A DNA stretch of 64,000 nt from Spodoptera frugiperda. Taxonomy: Eukaryota > Arthropoda > Insecta > Lepidoptera > Noctuidae. Below the pieces are notes generated by a model. That model worked only from the letters and a program-made list of their open reading frames with translations, was not told the DNA's origin and searched no databases. Positions 1-11,200 of the stretch are shown piece after piece. Position numbers and translations under genes: made by a program. Location of the stretch: assembly GCF_023101765.2 (NCBI RefSeq), contig NC_064215.1, positions 5,580,001 through 5,644,000 of the forward strand, given 5' to 3'. Position 1 is the stretch's first letter. Each line of letters starts with the position of its first letter.

Positions 1-214
1 TAGTCACTCATGCAAGTAATTAAACTTAATTATTTTAATTCACTGAGTTCCAATACATTTTTCTGATTTCTCGTCAGTCTAAAAGTCATAGAAGATTTTG
101 ATAATTGCTATAAAATCTACTCACCTGCAAGTTCCTACATAAATTATGAAGAATAAATTCATATAATTACAGCTGGTTTAATGTGACGTGAAGAATTTGT
201 TAAATATTGTAAAA
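1..214. promoter_or_regulatory. 5' flank and 5' UTR of the NHE8 gene, possibly shared with a divergent transcript
   Basis: AT-rich sequence before the exchanger start codon. An in-frame stop (TAA at 179-181) precedes the first in-frame ATG at 215, so the coding region cannot begin earlier in this exon. On the minus strand, 130 down to 118 reads TTGCAG/GTGAGTA, a strong splice-donor consensus with its exon boundary at 125. This suggests a divergent transcript whose first exon overlaps this region and whose body lies outside the window. On the plus strand an ATTACAG at about 164-170 could be a 5' UTR acceptor, but its pyrimidine tract is poor. No TATA box is obvious. The extent of the promoter is inferred. 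Confidence 0.35.
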
Positions 215-3200
215 ATGCCTATTCGAAAAGAGGTGTTTTGGATTGTTATAATATGTATAATAAGTCAATGTTATGGAGAACACTCGAAGACCGCGATATC
301 AAGTGAACAGAGAAGTATAAACACATTATATGCCGAAACGAACGTGCAAAGAAATTCAAATCCCAAATATAACAGCGATGCAGAATATATTCTATCAAGG
401 TCAAAACGAGCTAGTATACAAAATGAGAGTGTTTCGAGCGCAAGTGAATCAACCTTGAATAGTTCAATTACAAATTCTACACCAAGTTCCTCAACTGAAA
501 GTTCAAATACTGTCACAGAAAAGAATGACTCGATCCTGTCGGTTGTATTAGTAAATATATCTTCCTCGTCAGGTCCAAATGCTTCAGTTGTTAGCCCATC
601 TGATGCAGCACCTCTACCTGAAAAAAGTTCTGCTGAAGATGAACACAATAGTTCCATGTCAATCTTCTTTGTGTTATGTGTTTTAGCACTTGGCATTCTA
701 CTGATTCATCTCATGCTCCAAACTGGATTTTCATATCTTCCAGAGAGTGTGGTAATAGTGTTTCTGGGTGCTTTAATTGGAATGATTATAAACTTGATGT
801 CTATCAGAAATATTGCCAATTGGAGGAAGGAGGAAGCATTCTCACCTACAGCCTTCTTTTTAGTTCTTTTGCCTCCAATTATTTTTGAATCTGGTTATAA
901 TTTACACAAGGGTAACTTTTTTCAAAATATTGGCTCAATATTATTGTTTGCTATAGTTGGAACTGCAATATCAGCCTTTGTGATTGGTGCAGGAATATAT
1001 CTTTTGGGATTAGCTCAAGTTGTATATAAATTAAGTTTTGTGGAATCATTTGCCTTTGGTTCCCTGATATCAGCTGTGGACCCGGTTGCAACGGTGGCAA
1101 TATTCCATGCTCTTGATGTTGATCCGGTACTCAACATGTTGGTGTTTGGGGAAAGCATACTAAATGATGCAATTGCTATTGTATTGACCACTGCAGTTTT
1201 GGATTCTAATGATCCTCTTATGTCTACTGGGGAAGCAATTCTGTCAGCAATAAATAGATTCTGGTTAATGTTTTTTGCATCAGCTGGCATAGGAGTCTTA
1301 TTTGCACTAGTAAGTGCACTTCTATTGAAACATGTTGATCTTAGAAAAAATCCATCTCTTGAATTTGGCATGATGTTAGTGTTCACATATGCACCTTATG
1401 TATTGGCAGAAGGAATCCATTTATCAGGTATTTTAACAGTTTGAATATAATGTGTATACAATACATGTAATGTTTAACATATTTTATAAATAATGACTTT
1501 ACTTTTAGGAATTATGGCAATACTATTTTGTGGAGTAGTAATGTCTCACTACACACATTTCAACCTATCGACGGTGACACAGGTCACTATGCAGCAGACT
1601 ATGAGAACACTGGCTTTCATTGCTGAGACCTGCGTCTTTGCTTATTTAGGATTAGCCATATTCAGGTTAGTGTATTACATAAATCAGCAGGTTCTGTTAA
1701 CTATTACTTCAGTATTAGATACTGTATATTCATAATAACTATGCTTATCAATTAATTGAACGAAATATTGAAATTTTCAGTTTTCGTCACCGTGTGGAGC
1801 CAGCCTTAGTAGTGTGGAGTATAGTTATGTGTCTAGTTGGTAGAGCTGCTAACATTTTTCCACTGGCTTTACTCTGCAATAAATTCCGTGAACACAAGAT
1901 AACTAAGAAAATGATGTTTATCATGTGGTTTAGTGGTAAGTCATGTTTTAAGTGCTTTTGATGATAAAAAACATGAAGTATTATTACTAACTGCTAGATT
2001 GGTAAAAAAACTTTTTTTTCAAGAGAAAATGCTTTCATGCGTAATGCATCAATTAAACTTGGGCAGATGCAGATGGTAACTTTTTATTACTTTTTTTTTT
2101 TCAGGTCTGAGAGGTGCTATTTCCTACGCTTTGTCACTTCATTTGGGTTTCTCTGACGAAACACGACATGTGATTATTACTACTACCCTTATAATCGTTT
2201 TATTCACGACTTTATTCTTTGGCGGATCTACGATGCCGTTATTAAAGTTTTTGCGAGTAAGTACTAACAATGCATAAATGATAATGTAACAGTAGTTAGC
2301 GCGGATGACCTCAAATAACTTAGAACTAATTTTAAAAGTAACATGAAATATTTATGTTTGTACAGGCTAACAAGAAAACGAAACGCTCGAGATCACAGCG
2401 TAAGCAGAAGGAAGTGAGCTTGTCCAAAACAAAGGAGTGGGGCCAAACTATAGACTCAGAACATTTGTCTGAGATTACTGAAGAGGAACTAGAGGTAAAT
2501 AGAAATGTGTGATTACAAATGTTATCAACAGATAACAGCCGTTGGTGTACAGGACAAATCAATTTACTTTGTCATAAAGCAGATTTCTATCCATAGCATG
2601 CAAAGTTTATAACTGTAGCTACAAATTTTGATTATGAAATTTAACTGAAAATGTCATATCTATATACCGTCATATTAATAGTACTATAAACAAAAAAAAA
2701 ATGTGTTTCAGGTTAACTATTCTCATACAACGCGATTGAGAGGATTTGTGAGGCTAGATATGAAGTATTTGACGCCATTCTTCACAAGGAGATTCACGCA
2801 CCAGGTAACATGTGTACTATACCTACTGTCTCATCACTCATGTCATGTTGCTTCATATCGCAGTTACAGTTCAGAGAGCATGCGCAATTATTTTACTGTT
2901 TATAGGAATTATATTGGTGTATTTTCCAAGTGATAACTAGATGAGACATCCCTTCTGTTGTTGCTTTAATTATTATCATGCCTTATCATTTCGTCCCATG
3001 TTTAGGTATAATCATAATAATTAAGTTATATGTGTTAAGATTATGAATATATGTTTTTAATTCTAGGAATTAAAAGATTGCAAAAGCCAAATGACAGATC
3101 TAACAAACCAGTGGTATCAAGCTATTAAAATATCAAATGATCGAGAAACGGATGAAGAGGAGAGTTTGCATCAAAGTTCACATTCCAATTCACGCACCAG

Positions 3201-3219
3201 TCTTCAACGTGGAGTGTAG
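215..3219 (+). CDS. NHE8: Sodium/hydrogen exchanger 8-like (SLC9A8 family), complete, 7 exons
   Basis: Seven coding exons: 215-1427, 1509-1665, 1781-1935, 2105-2256, 2366-2494, 2712-2804 and 3067-3219. All have GT..AG borders and join in frame to 683 codons with a TAG stop. The family exchanges Na+ or K+ for H+ across Golgi, endosomal and apical membranes. A signal-peptide-like hydrophobic N-terminus (residues 7-20) leads to a long Ser/Thr/Asn-rich luminal stretch with possible N-glycosylation sites and a furin-like RSKR (62-65). The first membrane segment of the exchanger domain starts near 149. Family motifs follow: PPIIFESGYNLHKGNFFQ, SAVDPVAT (Asp about 289), FGESILND (Asn/Asp 317/318) and FSGLRGAISYALS. 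The cytosolic tail keeps the NHE8-type blocks VSLSKT, SEHLSEITEEE and LTPFFTRR. Its length exceeds that of vertebrate NHE8 because of the luminal N-terminus. ATG 215 is chosen because an in-frame stop lies 36 bases upstream. Drosophila Nhe1 is, as I recall, the fly member closest to NHE8. Confidence 0.95.
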
Positions 3220-3787
3220 ATAAACAAGAATGTAATTGTGTATTGCAATTAATGAGATAGCATTAACAGCCGCTGGTTCAAATATAATGGTCTCATATCT
3301 TACAAATAGAATAGTATTTAGTATGAAGTATTTGGAAACCTGAGATGAGATATTTCTTTATCAGAACATTTTTATTATTTGCTATACAGATAATGCACAT
3401 TTTTGGCATTCATTTTATGGTGCTTTTGTTATTGACACAAATGTTACATATTGCAAGGGACAATGGTACAATTTTAGTAACATTGCATTAGGAAAAAGTT
3501 TATACCTATTTAATCATATCTTACTAGTTAATATTGGCTATATTTAATTTTATTTTACATTAAGTTCTATGACTATTATTGTATTTATATTTCATTTGTG
3601 ATTCCTATTTAGTCATTATGTGATATATTCAAGTATTGAGATAGATCTAGGGTATTATTACTAAATGTGGGCACCAAAGATTAAGTTTTTAGAAAACTAT
3701 TATTACATATTGCTTAGTTGATTGCTCACAATTCATCAATGTCATTATTGCAGTAGTTTAGCTATGAGTACTAAGTCAGAATTGAGT
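3138..3787. repeat. Tandem duplication, copy 1 (NHE8 last exon end + 3' UTR)
   Basis: A 650-base unit repeated immediately downstream. It starts inside the last NHE8 exon, includes the last 27 codons and the stop (to 3219), and continues through most of the 3' UTR. No poly(A) signal (AATAAA) is seen in this copy, so transcripts probably read through into copy 2. Confidence 0.95.
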
Positions 3788-4439
3788 TGATCGAGAAACG
3801 GATGAAGAGGAGAGTTTGCATCAAAGTTCACATTCCAATTCACGCACCAGTCTTCAACGTGGAGTGTAGATAAACAAGAATGTAATTGTGTATTGCAATT
3901 AATGAGATAGCATTAACAGCCGCTGGTTCAAATATAATGGTCTCATATCTTACAAATAGAATAGTATTTAGTATGAAGTATTTGGAAACCTGAGATGAGA
4001 TATTTCTTTATCAGAACATTTTTATTATTTGCTATACAGATAATGCACATTTTTGGCATTCATTTTATGGTGCTTTTGTTATTGACACAAATGTTACATA
4101 TTGCAAGGGACAATGGTACAATTTTAGTAACATTGCATTAGGAAAAAGTTTATACCTATTTAATCATATCTTACTAGTTAATATTGGCTATATTTAATTT
4201 TATTTTACATTAAGTTCTATGACTATTATTGTATTTATATTTCATTTGTGATTCCTATTTAGTCATTATGTGATATATTCAAGTATTGAGATAGATCTAG
4301 GGTATTATTACTAAATGTGGGCACCAAAGATTAAGTTTTTAGAAAACTATTATTACATGTTGCTTAGTTGATTGCTCACAATTCATCAATGTCATTATTG
4401 CAGTAGTTTAGCTATGAGTACTAAGTCAGAATTGAGTTG
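3788..4439. repeat. Tandem duplication, copy 2 (near-identical)
   Basis: Matches copy 1 at an offset of exactly 650 bases, from TGATCGAGAAACGG at 3788 to TTGAGTTG at 4439. The only difference I saw is ATAT (copy 1, about 3707-3710) versus ATGT (copy 2, about 4357-4360). A short TTGA-type microhomology lies at the junction. The first 82 bases (3788-3869) duplicate the NHE8 C-terminal codons and stop, but follow the real stop and so are untranslated. Either a very recent duplication or an assembly artefact from two haplotypes. Confidence 0.95.
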
Positions 4440-4554
4440 CATTGTGACAAAAGTTACACTATAATATTTAGTTGGGCTATACTGTAGTATTTGGTTGTGT
4501 GATGTAAAATACACATTAAATGTGATTTAGTAACTATAGGTATTTTTAAATAAT

Positions 4555-4560
4555 AATAAA
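4555..4560 (+). terminator. Candidate poly(A) signal of NHE8
   Basis: First AATAAA after the NHE8 stop, followed by a GT-rich stretch (TGTACTTAAGTGTTGTTAG). It lies beyond the second copy of the duplication, giving a 3' UTR of about 1.35 kb. Another AATAAA-like site near 4770 is an alternative. Confidence 0.6.
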
Positions 4561-4955
4561 TGTACTTAAGTGTTGTTAGTTAATTAGCTTTAATTTTATC
4601 ATAATTTTCTTTGTGAAACAATGTTTCTTCATATTCATAGTTAATTTAAAACAAATGACTTTCAGTTTCAGCTAAAAATGTAATTATTGGATACATGGTG
4701 TCATATTAATTTATAGCAAAATATATTTTGAAATGTATTCGAAAATATACTATTATACTAGGTATTATAAAATAAAAATATTATTCTTTATTTTCAATGT
4801 TTAGCCTTATATTTATTATTACAATGTTAGAGGGCTTTGTTTTAAAGAACAATGTAGCGACATGTGAGCCAGGCAAAGCCAAGATTACATAATTATTATT
4901 TGTGATATTTAAATATCTTAAGCAGCTGGACTATGTTTAATATGGTAATACTGAC
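4561..4955. other. Convergent intergenic spacer (or distal NHE8 3' UTR)
   Basis: AT-rich sequence between the tail of NHE8 and the MITE. It contains an alternative poly(A) signal near 4770. No coding potential seen on either strand. Confidence 0.5.
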
Positions 4956-4958
4956 TTA

Positions 4959-5194
4959 GGCAGTTGTCCCACCAACGGCGAGTGAACGACTAACTATCGG
5001 CTATTTTCTCGCTCAAGAAACGTACAATAGATATACTTTCCGTGTAAACAAAAGAGATGCATATACAAATAGTTGATCGCTGACTGTTCACACTGCCGGC
5101 GAGTGCTCGCTTCACTTGTTTGTTTTTGTTTTCACTAGTTTCTAGTTCTAGCTCTACTCGTTACTCGTTCATCGTTGCCGGTGGGACAACTGCC
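4959..5194. mobile_element. MITE, PIF/Harbinger-like (236 bp, TTA target duplication)
   Basis: The ends are inverted repeats. The left end reads GGCAGTTGTCCCACC, the right end is its reverse complement GGTGGGACAACTGCC, and imperfect similarity continues inward. Both sides are flanked by TTA (4956-4958 and 5195-5197), the target-site length typical of PIF/Harbinger elements. No transposase is encoded, so it is non-autonomous. It sits between the convergent 3' ends of NHE8 and prefoldin 4, only about 34 bases from the latter's poly(A) signal. The TIR and TSD are seen directly; the superfamily is inferred from TSD length. Confidence 0.8.
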
Positions 5195-5230
5195 TTAATA
5201 ATAAATATTTGTATTACATGCAGTATTCTT

Positions 5231-5236
5231 TTTATT
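5231..5236 (-). terminator. Poly(A) signal of prefoldin subunit 4
   Basis: TTTATT on the plus strand is AATAAA on the minus strand. It lies about 35 bases beyond the stop codon of the prefoldin gene, giving a very short 3' UTR. Confidence 0.6.
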
Positions 5237-5270
5237 CGATTACAAAGCAGCTAAAATGAATTTATATTAA

Positions 5271-6044
5271 TTATTCTTCCTCATTCTCCAAATTGATGTG
5301 ACTGCCAAACTTTCCATACAAGTGGGCCTTTAATTCAGCCATTTGGGATTTCAACTCATCACATTTGGCCTCAAGTTCGCTTATTTCATTTACTTTACGG
5401 GTTTTGGCATCTTCTAATGATTTCTGAAATAAAAAAAATTAACAGGTTTCAATGGATGTGTTTAGTCTTTATATTGTTTTGAAAAGTTATTACAGTACCT
5501 ATAATTATGGGTTAGTTTCATAATGCATGGTGGATAATTTAACTTATTTTCAATGGGAAATGTTTTGGTTTTGTAATTAAATACAATCGATCAAGAAAAT
5601 TATTGGGAAATCGGGAACATTATTTTTAACTTAATTTTAGCACTAATTGAAATATATTATGTAGGTATTATATATTATTTATATATATAACATCTTATTA
5701 GTATTCTTACATACCAAAGTGTCTTCGAGTCCCTGACAAATAAATACTTCGCCAATAAGGTAAGGTATTTTATCAGCATCATCTGCAAGACTGAGTTCCT
5801 CCACAGCTTCTTCTAAATTTTTCATGTCATTCTGTTTAACTTTCAGTTCATCTTTAAAGTCATCTACTTTAGCATTTAAACGTGCGAATTTGTTTATTTT
5901 CTGCTGATCTTCAAACGAAATGTGAACATCTGAGTCCTGAAAGCAGCAAGTTAACATTTGAAGCACACCAGTCTTAATAATATAACCTCACTGTTAGGTA
6001 TTCTAACTTACCGGTTGGAAAGTGCCTTTTCCAGAGTTTGCCAT
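5271..6044 (-). CDS. PFDN4: Prefoldin subunit 4, complete, 3 exons
   Basis: Minus-strand exons 6044-6012 (11 codons), 5936-5715 (74 codons) and 5423-5271 (51 codons with TAA) all join in phase 0 to a 135-residue protein, close to the about 134 residues of animal PFDN4. Borders fit consensus (CCG/GTAAGTT, TTTCAG/GAC, TTG/GTATGTAAG, TTTCAG/AAA). Prefoldin is a cytosolic hexameric co-chaperone that hands unfolded actin and tubulin to the TRiC/CCT chaperonin; PFDN4 is a beta-type subunit. The family block FEDQQKINKFARLNA (19-33) starts the N-terminal helix, the turn ADKIPYLIGEVFI (65-77) forms the beta-hairpin region, and the C-terminal helix is charged and heptad-like (86-123), ending KFGSHINLENEEE. 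The start ATG is in a short first exon and its peptide MANSGKGTFQP is family-like. The gene converges on NHE8. The minus-strand ORF continuing past 5936 is intron read-through, not an alternative start. Confidence 0.96.
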
Positions 6045-8054
6045 TGTTTATACTATTAATAGCGATTCGTTTTAAATTGTACCAAACGCAAATTATTGCG
6101 ATTTCTTTATTACAAATAAGAACCGACCATTCGCTCACCACAATTCGTTTGACAGTGACACTGACAAATGACAGAGATGGTGACAGATTGTTTGACATTT
6201 CATAATGTAGACAGATTTTTTTAATTTTTTTTAATGGAATCTATGTAATTTTTTTTATTTTATTACATACAAATTAATACATAATCCTTAATTTTTAATG
6301 GTTATATTACTAACAATAGATGTAAGTCTATCAGTCGAACACAACTGCCCATAGAGATGCGGCGGCGGCGGAGTAAAAAAAAAACAGATATGTATATGTC
6401 TATACGTCTATGAAATGCTTGTATGAACATTATGAACATTCATACCTACATACAGTATGAATATTCAATACATAGGCTGACTGAAACTCAAATCTTTTAA
6501 ACTGCGATCTCCAATCCACCAATCAAATGACAACTCTGAGACTCGAAGCCGCAGTCTTCTCATCGGGTTACCAACATTTGTTAGAATAAATTAAGATTTC
6601 AGAGGTGTCACGATAACTCAGCGGTAGCACTAGGATACCTACTCAGTCTACGCTGGACTATAGGTATGGTTGACGTAGTGGTAAGACAACTAGTTGCCGT
6701 GTAACACATTTAATAAATTCGTTTTTTATTTGTAATCCAATTTATTGGTAGCAACAAAGGTTCTACGAGCTGCCAATAGCAAAGTAGTTATTGTAGCCAA
6801 AGTACCTACCTACCATCACCTATAATACAAGATCAGAGGCATCACGAGGGTGATGATAAACATTACGGCAACATTTTTGGGGAGCGTCCTCCCAGGAAAT
6901 GGCGCTGTCAAATGGATTAGGCACCAGGCACCACCTTGCAATTACTAGATGAAACATATTAATATTTTACCTATGTCACTATGCTTTACCCTGATAAGCT
7001 GTGAGCGGCTGGAATATATAGGTATTCCCCGATAGCGCTAAACTATTCAAGTTGCGTACCTATAGCTTTTATACCTATACTACTAAACTATAGATAACAA
7101 CCAGAACCGCCTAATAAAACAGATCTTAACCAGTCATAGTTCAAAAAAAGAAAATCATATTAGGTACAAACATGCAAGTGAAACCGTTAAGTTATGTTTA
7201 TAACTGTTTTGGTGGTTTTTAATTGACATAATTTCTTATTGCTTGGCTCATAAGCTCGCAGTAGTTTCCATCTTTTAGTTGCCTAAGTTTTGATTAGACT
7301 CGACGATTTCACTGAGACGTGGCTTTGTAATGTTTCGTCGGTATTTTATTTACCAGCTGAAACTTAAATAGGATGTTGCACATTATTTACTATAGGTTTA
7401 AATTGTTTAGTATATTAGCTAATTATAATATCATCAACTTTTAAACGGTGAAGATATACCTACTTACATAATATCTTTGTAGATATTTACCTTAACATAG
7501 GTAGGTAAGTAGGTGGCTGAGTCAGCTATTCAACGTGAAACAAAATAATAAAAATAATTATGAACATTTTCTGTTTATAGTTATACTCCTTAATTGGGGT
7601 GAATGGAGCAGGTATAGGTAAGTAGGTATCTGATTGACGACCTTTCCTTATTTATAGATGCAGCGCTGCGACTCAGAGCTTTTGTGAAAATAAAAGAATC
7701 ATTAGGTACGACGATATGTAAATGGTGAAAGGATGACATGTTCACCGAGAAGAATCTTTTTAGTTTATAATCCTTTACTTCAGTTATCTACCCAGCTACC
7801 TAGAATACCTAAATTTTGTTAGATGTAGGCGTATAGTTTCATCAATTAAAATTTTCTTTAAACCATAGGAAAGATGCATATCTCCTCCTTTCTTTTGAAA
7901 TCCATTGTGGTACCTAAGTATACATACGTATATTTTAGTAAATTAAGTTTTTTGGAGAAAGCTTAACTCTATTTAGTAGACTTGAAGAGATGAGATGTGT
8001 ATTCATTGAAGTCTTAGCAAACGCTCCTAAAATTCTATTGTCATAAGTGAATGC
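6045..8054. other. Intergenic region, no gene seen
   Basis: About 2 kb between the prefoldin start and the next promoter. It is AT-rich with many TAGGTA/TACCTA words and a short GGC run near 6360. Stretches at 6600-6720 and 6830-6940 look like decayed interspersed repeats ('CTCAGCGGTAGCAC', 'GGCACCAGGCACCACC') that I cannot assign to a family. No ORF with coding character on either strand. Confidence 0.5.
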
Positions 8055-8214
8055 GTTTATGGCAGTGTCGCGCGACCCCACCACGCTTGAATCGACGACT
8101 GCGCCTACGCCGTGGAGCGCCGTTCACTCGGGCGCACTTCTACATCGAACGTCAAACATTACGCGCGCGATATAACCAGGGCTCTTCTTTTTTTTGTGAA
8201 GATTAAATCTCGTG
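8055..8214 (+). promoter_or_regulatory. CpG-rich promoter/5' UTR of the PPxY membrane-protein gene
   Basis: A sharp rise in GC and CpG (GTCGCGCGACC, GCGCCTACGCCG, ACGCGCGCGATAT) sits directly upstream of the first exon of the next gene in otherwise AT-rich sequence. A TTCACT near 8123 could serve as an initiator. The exact start site cannot be set from sequence. Confidence 0.4.
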
Positions 8215-11200
8215 ATGGAAAAGGAGCACCAACCAGACTCCATGGCAACCATCACCATGAAACCGGAATACCCACCATCTGAAGTGTACAGCACGTCGGA
8301 ACCCCCACCGGTATGGCAATTTCCGTTATTTCTTCAAATATCTAAATGTTGAACACGTAAGGTGTAGGTTTACCCACTGGCGACCCGTCACCATCGTGAC
8401 TGGAAGTCAGAGCTTTGTTCTCTTAAATTTTACATTCTTTGTAACCTGTTATTTACAAATGATATCACTTCAATGGAATGGTTGAAATAGGATGGAATCA
8501 ACCAGCTACCGATTATCGGCTTAACTTGAAATATTTTGTAATGTCTGTCTTGTTCTTGCATTATCATAAAATTAATGATTTGTCTTAGTTTTATCTCTTG
8601 ATAAAATACTGTAGATATAATAGTTAATTGAGTGGTCTACTAAGTGCGGGATATAACTGCGAGAAAGCGCCTTTCTCTCAGTCTTACTTAGCTGTTCTGT
8701 TGGTTGTGGGGCCGTTGGCGCGTGGCCGCTTGTTTGTAAACATGCTTTAGTTACCATCAATCTCAAATATGCTGTACCGGTTTACGTGTGCCCTAAATTA
8801 ACTCCCATATTTTAATCCCAAACGAGTTAATGACCTTCCGTCAGGTAGACTTACTTACACATTGAAGCACTAGAAGTCCTATTTGAAAGGATATTGATGT
8901 ATTTTATTTTAGAGATTCAGTGGAGAGTATTATCTATAATACTACTGGTTATGCTTATTTGAAGCCGACAGACATTAATGACAGGCTGCTATGCTGGTAG
9001 GTATCCGATGCGGGTTAGATTAGATTGAATAGAATAAAATTATTTATTAAAAAATAAAAGCATTTATTTTTATGGGATTGAGTGGTAAAAGAGCAGATGG
9101 ATCAGGAATGACCTGATGGTTTAGGAGTCGGCAACGCCAATGGACGACTGGCACAAGTGTGTCGCTGGCCCTTTGGCATTTGGCTTAGGCATTTATGGGA
9201 TGCTTTCGAGATTTTATTAGACTTTAATTACTACTTGTGATACATTTTAAACTGCCGTATTAGTTGAAGTTTGTTTCATTCTCAGGAAACTAGGGTTTTC
9301 GATTTCAAAGTTTTCTCAATTGTCACTGATATACAAGTCTATGTGTGGAATCTTATTACAAGGGACCTATATATTAAGTAAGTTAACAATTAAAGAACAC
9401 TTGATAATAGAAGTGATGTTTTAGATGAAATATTTTTTTTTTCTTTCGAATTATAAATAAGTCAAAGTTCAAACGATGGGTGGAGGAAGTAGACACTCGG
9501 AGATGACAAATAACAAGTATTTGTTATTTTGTGCTACGTCAAAGTTTACGAAAAAAAACCTGTTTATTTTTTTATTGCTTGAGGAAAAAAATTACTTTTT
9601 CCAAACTCATTTTACATACGTGACGTTTTTTATTCCTTGAAGGTATTGGTAGAGACTAAATTATATAATAAAAGAATAAAAAGGATGAAATGATAATGTA
9701 GAATTACATTTATGTAACAAAAGAATTGAAGAGGTATACTCCCAGTAGTTATGCTATACGTTCTAAATTATTTGCCGTCGCTCACAATTCCTCTTTACAG
9801 AACAACCGAAAAGCTCAATACTACTTTAGCTAGACCTGGTAATAAAATCGTAAAGCCCTTAGATAATAAGCCTATGAAGCAAATCAACAATTTCCATAAT
9901 GTTTCTATAGTAACATTGGATTAGCCTACAGTAGACGCGACTTCTCACGTTTTACGAGTAATCAGAAACCTAGCGGAACCTATAAGTAAATACAATCTAT
10001 CACATTTATACTTTACTTATTCACCTTTTTTTGTAGAGTCCTACTCTATATACAATAAAAAAACTTAGATTCTTTCAGAAATTAAAATTGTTTTATGGTC
10101 CTTAGTTATTTGTTGTTACTACGTTTTAATTGAACTTTAATTTGTAAATAATTTAGGTATTTGTCTAACGGTGCCGGGGGTAATTAACCCAATATTAATT
10201 AGATAACAAATGTTACATAACTGTGATATGATAATGGTGATGTCACTTGATAGACGAAACATTTATTGAAACGTTTGATTTGCAAAGAAATATTTTAATT
10301 CTTGTATTGTTTGATTGTTTGTTTACCTATTTACATACACTGAGTCATACATTATTGAAGTTTTATTCATTTTAAGTGCAATTCACTATTCAATAAGGGC
10401 ATGTAAGTATGTACAGGTATTTGTTTATACGAACCCATTTAAACATTTCCGAGAATTGTGATATGTCTAAGTTTATGTGGGAAAAATCATTGTTCTATTG
10501 TCTTTGGCCATCTATTAACATAGCCTTCGCCACTTATCATAGTTATCACGCAACTTCATCATCTAGTAAATAAATAGATATTTAAATACACTCCTGACTG
10601 AGCGAACTGTGATGTTAGAAAATTGCACCACCTTTAATAGCAGATTGTTATAATCAGGACCTACGTATATCGTATAAGTACTAACTTGTATAAAGGTTGA
10701 TATAAAAACTTAAGGTACCTACCTGCATTAGATATTAAATAATGTAATATCCATAAAGTTTTATTTTTCATGTAGAAACATAGTACCTATAGTACATTGA
10801 CAGAGATTTGTTTATTTTTATTTGAATTATTGTCGTAGTAGTATCGTTTGTTATGAGGAAGATTTAAAATATTGGGTATTTCCAAGAATTTCGTATACAG
10901 CTACCTCAAGGTATTTTTTATCTAAGTGGTTAGGTAGGTAAGTAGGTAGGTAGGTAGGTAGGTAGGTAGGTAGGTAGGTAGGTAGGTAGGTAGGTAGGTA
11001 TATATATGTATGTACGTATGCAGGGATACATATATCTTCATGTTTTCGTTTACCATTACCATTTACATTTTAGTTTAGTTGTTACCTTATTTACTATTTG
11101 CTAGTTAGGTAGATATACGTTTTGAGTTTAGACAGAGTTAGAGTATAGACATATAATATATTACAAGTTTATTTCCATACAACTGGTACAGTTTTAAAGA

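Noticed and set aside
188..214. Upstream GTG start for NHE8
   Set aside because: A GTG start is not expected in an insect nuclear gene; ATG at 215 is the first in-frame ATG after a stop at 179 and begins a signal-like peptide.
271..696. 141-codon minus-strand open frame
   Set aside because: Lies opposite the Ser/Thr-rich luminal part of NHE8 exon 1; the plus strand is clearly coding.
1015..1386. 123-codon minus-strand open frame
   Set aside because: Antisense shadow of the NHE8 exchanger core (SAVDP, FGESILND on the other strand).
3788..3869. Second NHE8 C-terminal exon
   Set aside because: Exact duplicate of the exon end located after the true stop, without its own acceptor.
5937..5966. 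N-terminal extension of prefoldin exon 2 (peptide MLQMLTCCFQ)
   Set aside because: This is intron sequence ending in TTTCAG; the spliced first exon at 6044-6012 gives the family-like N-terminus.
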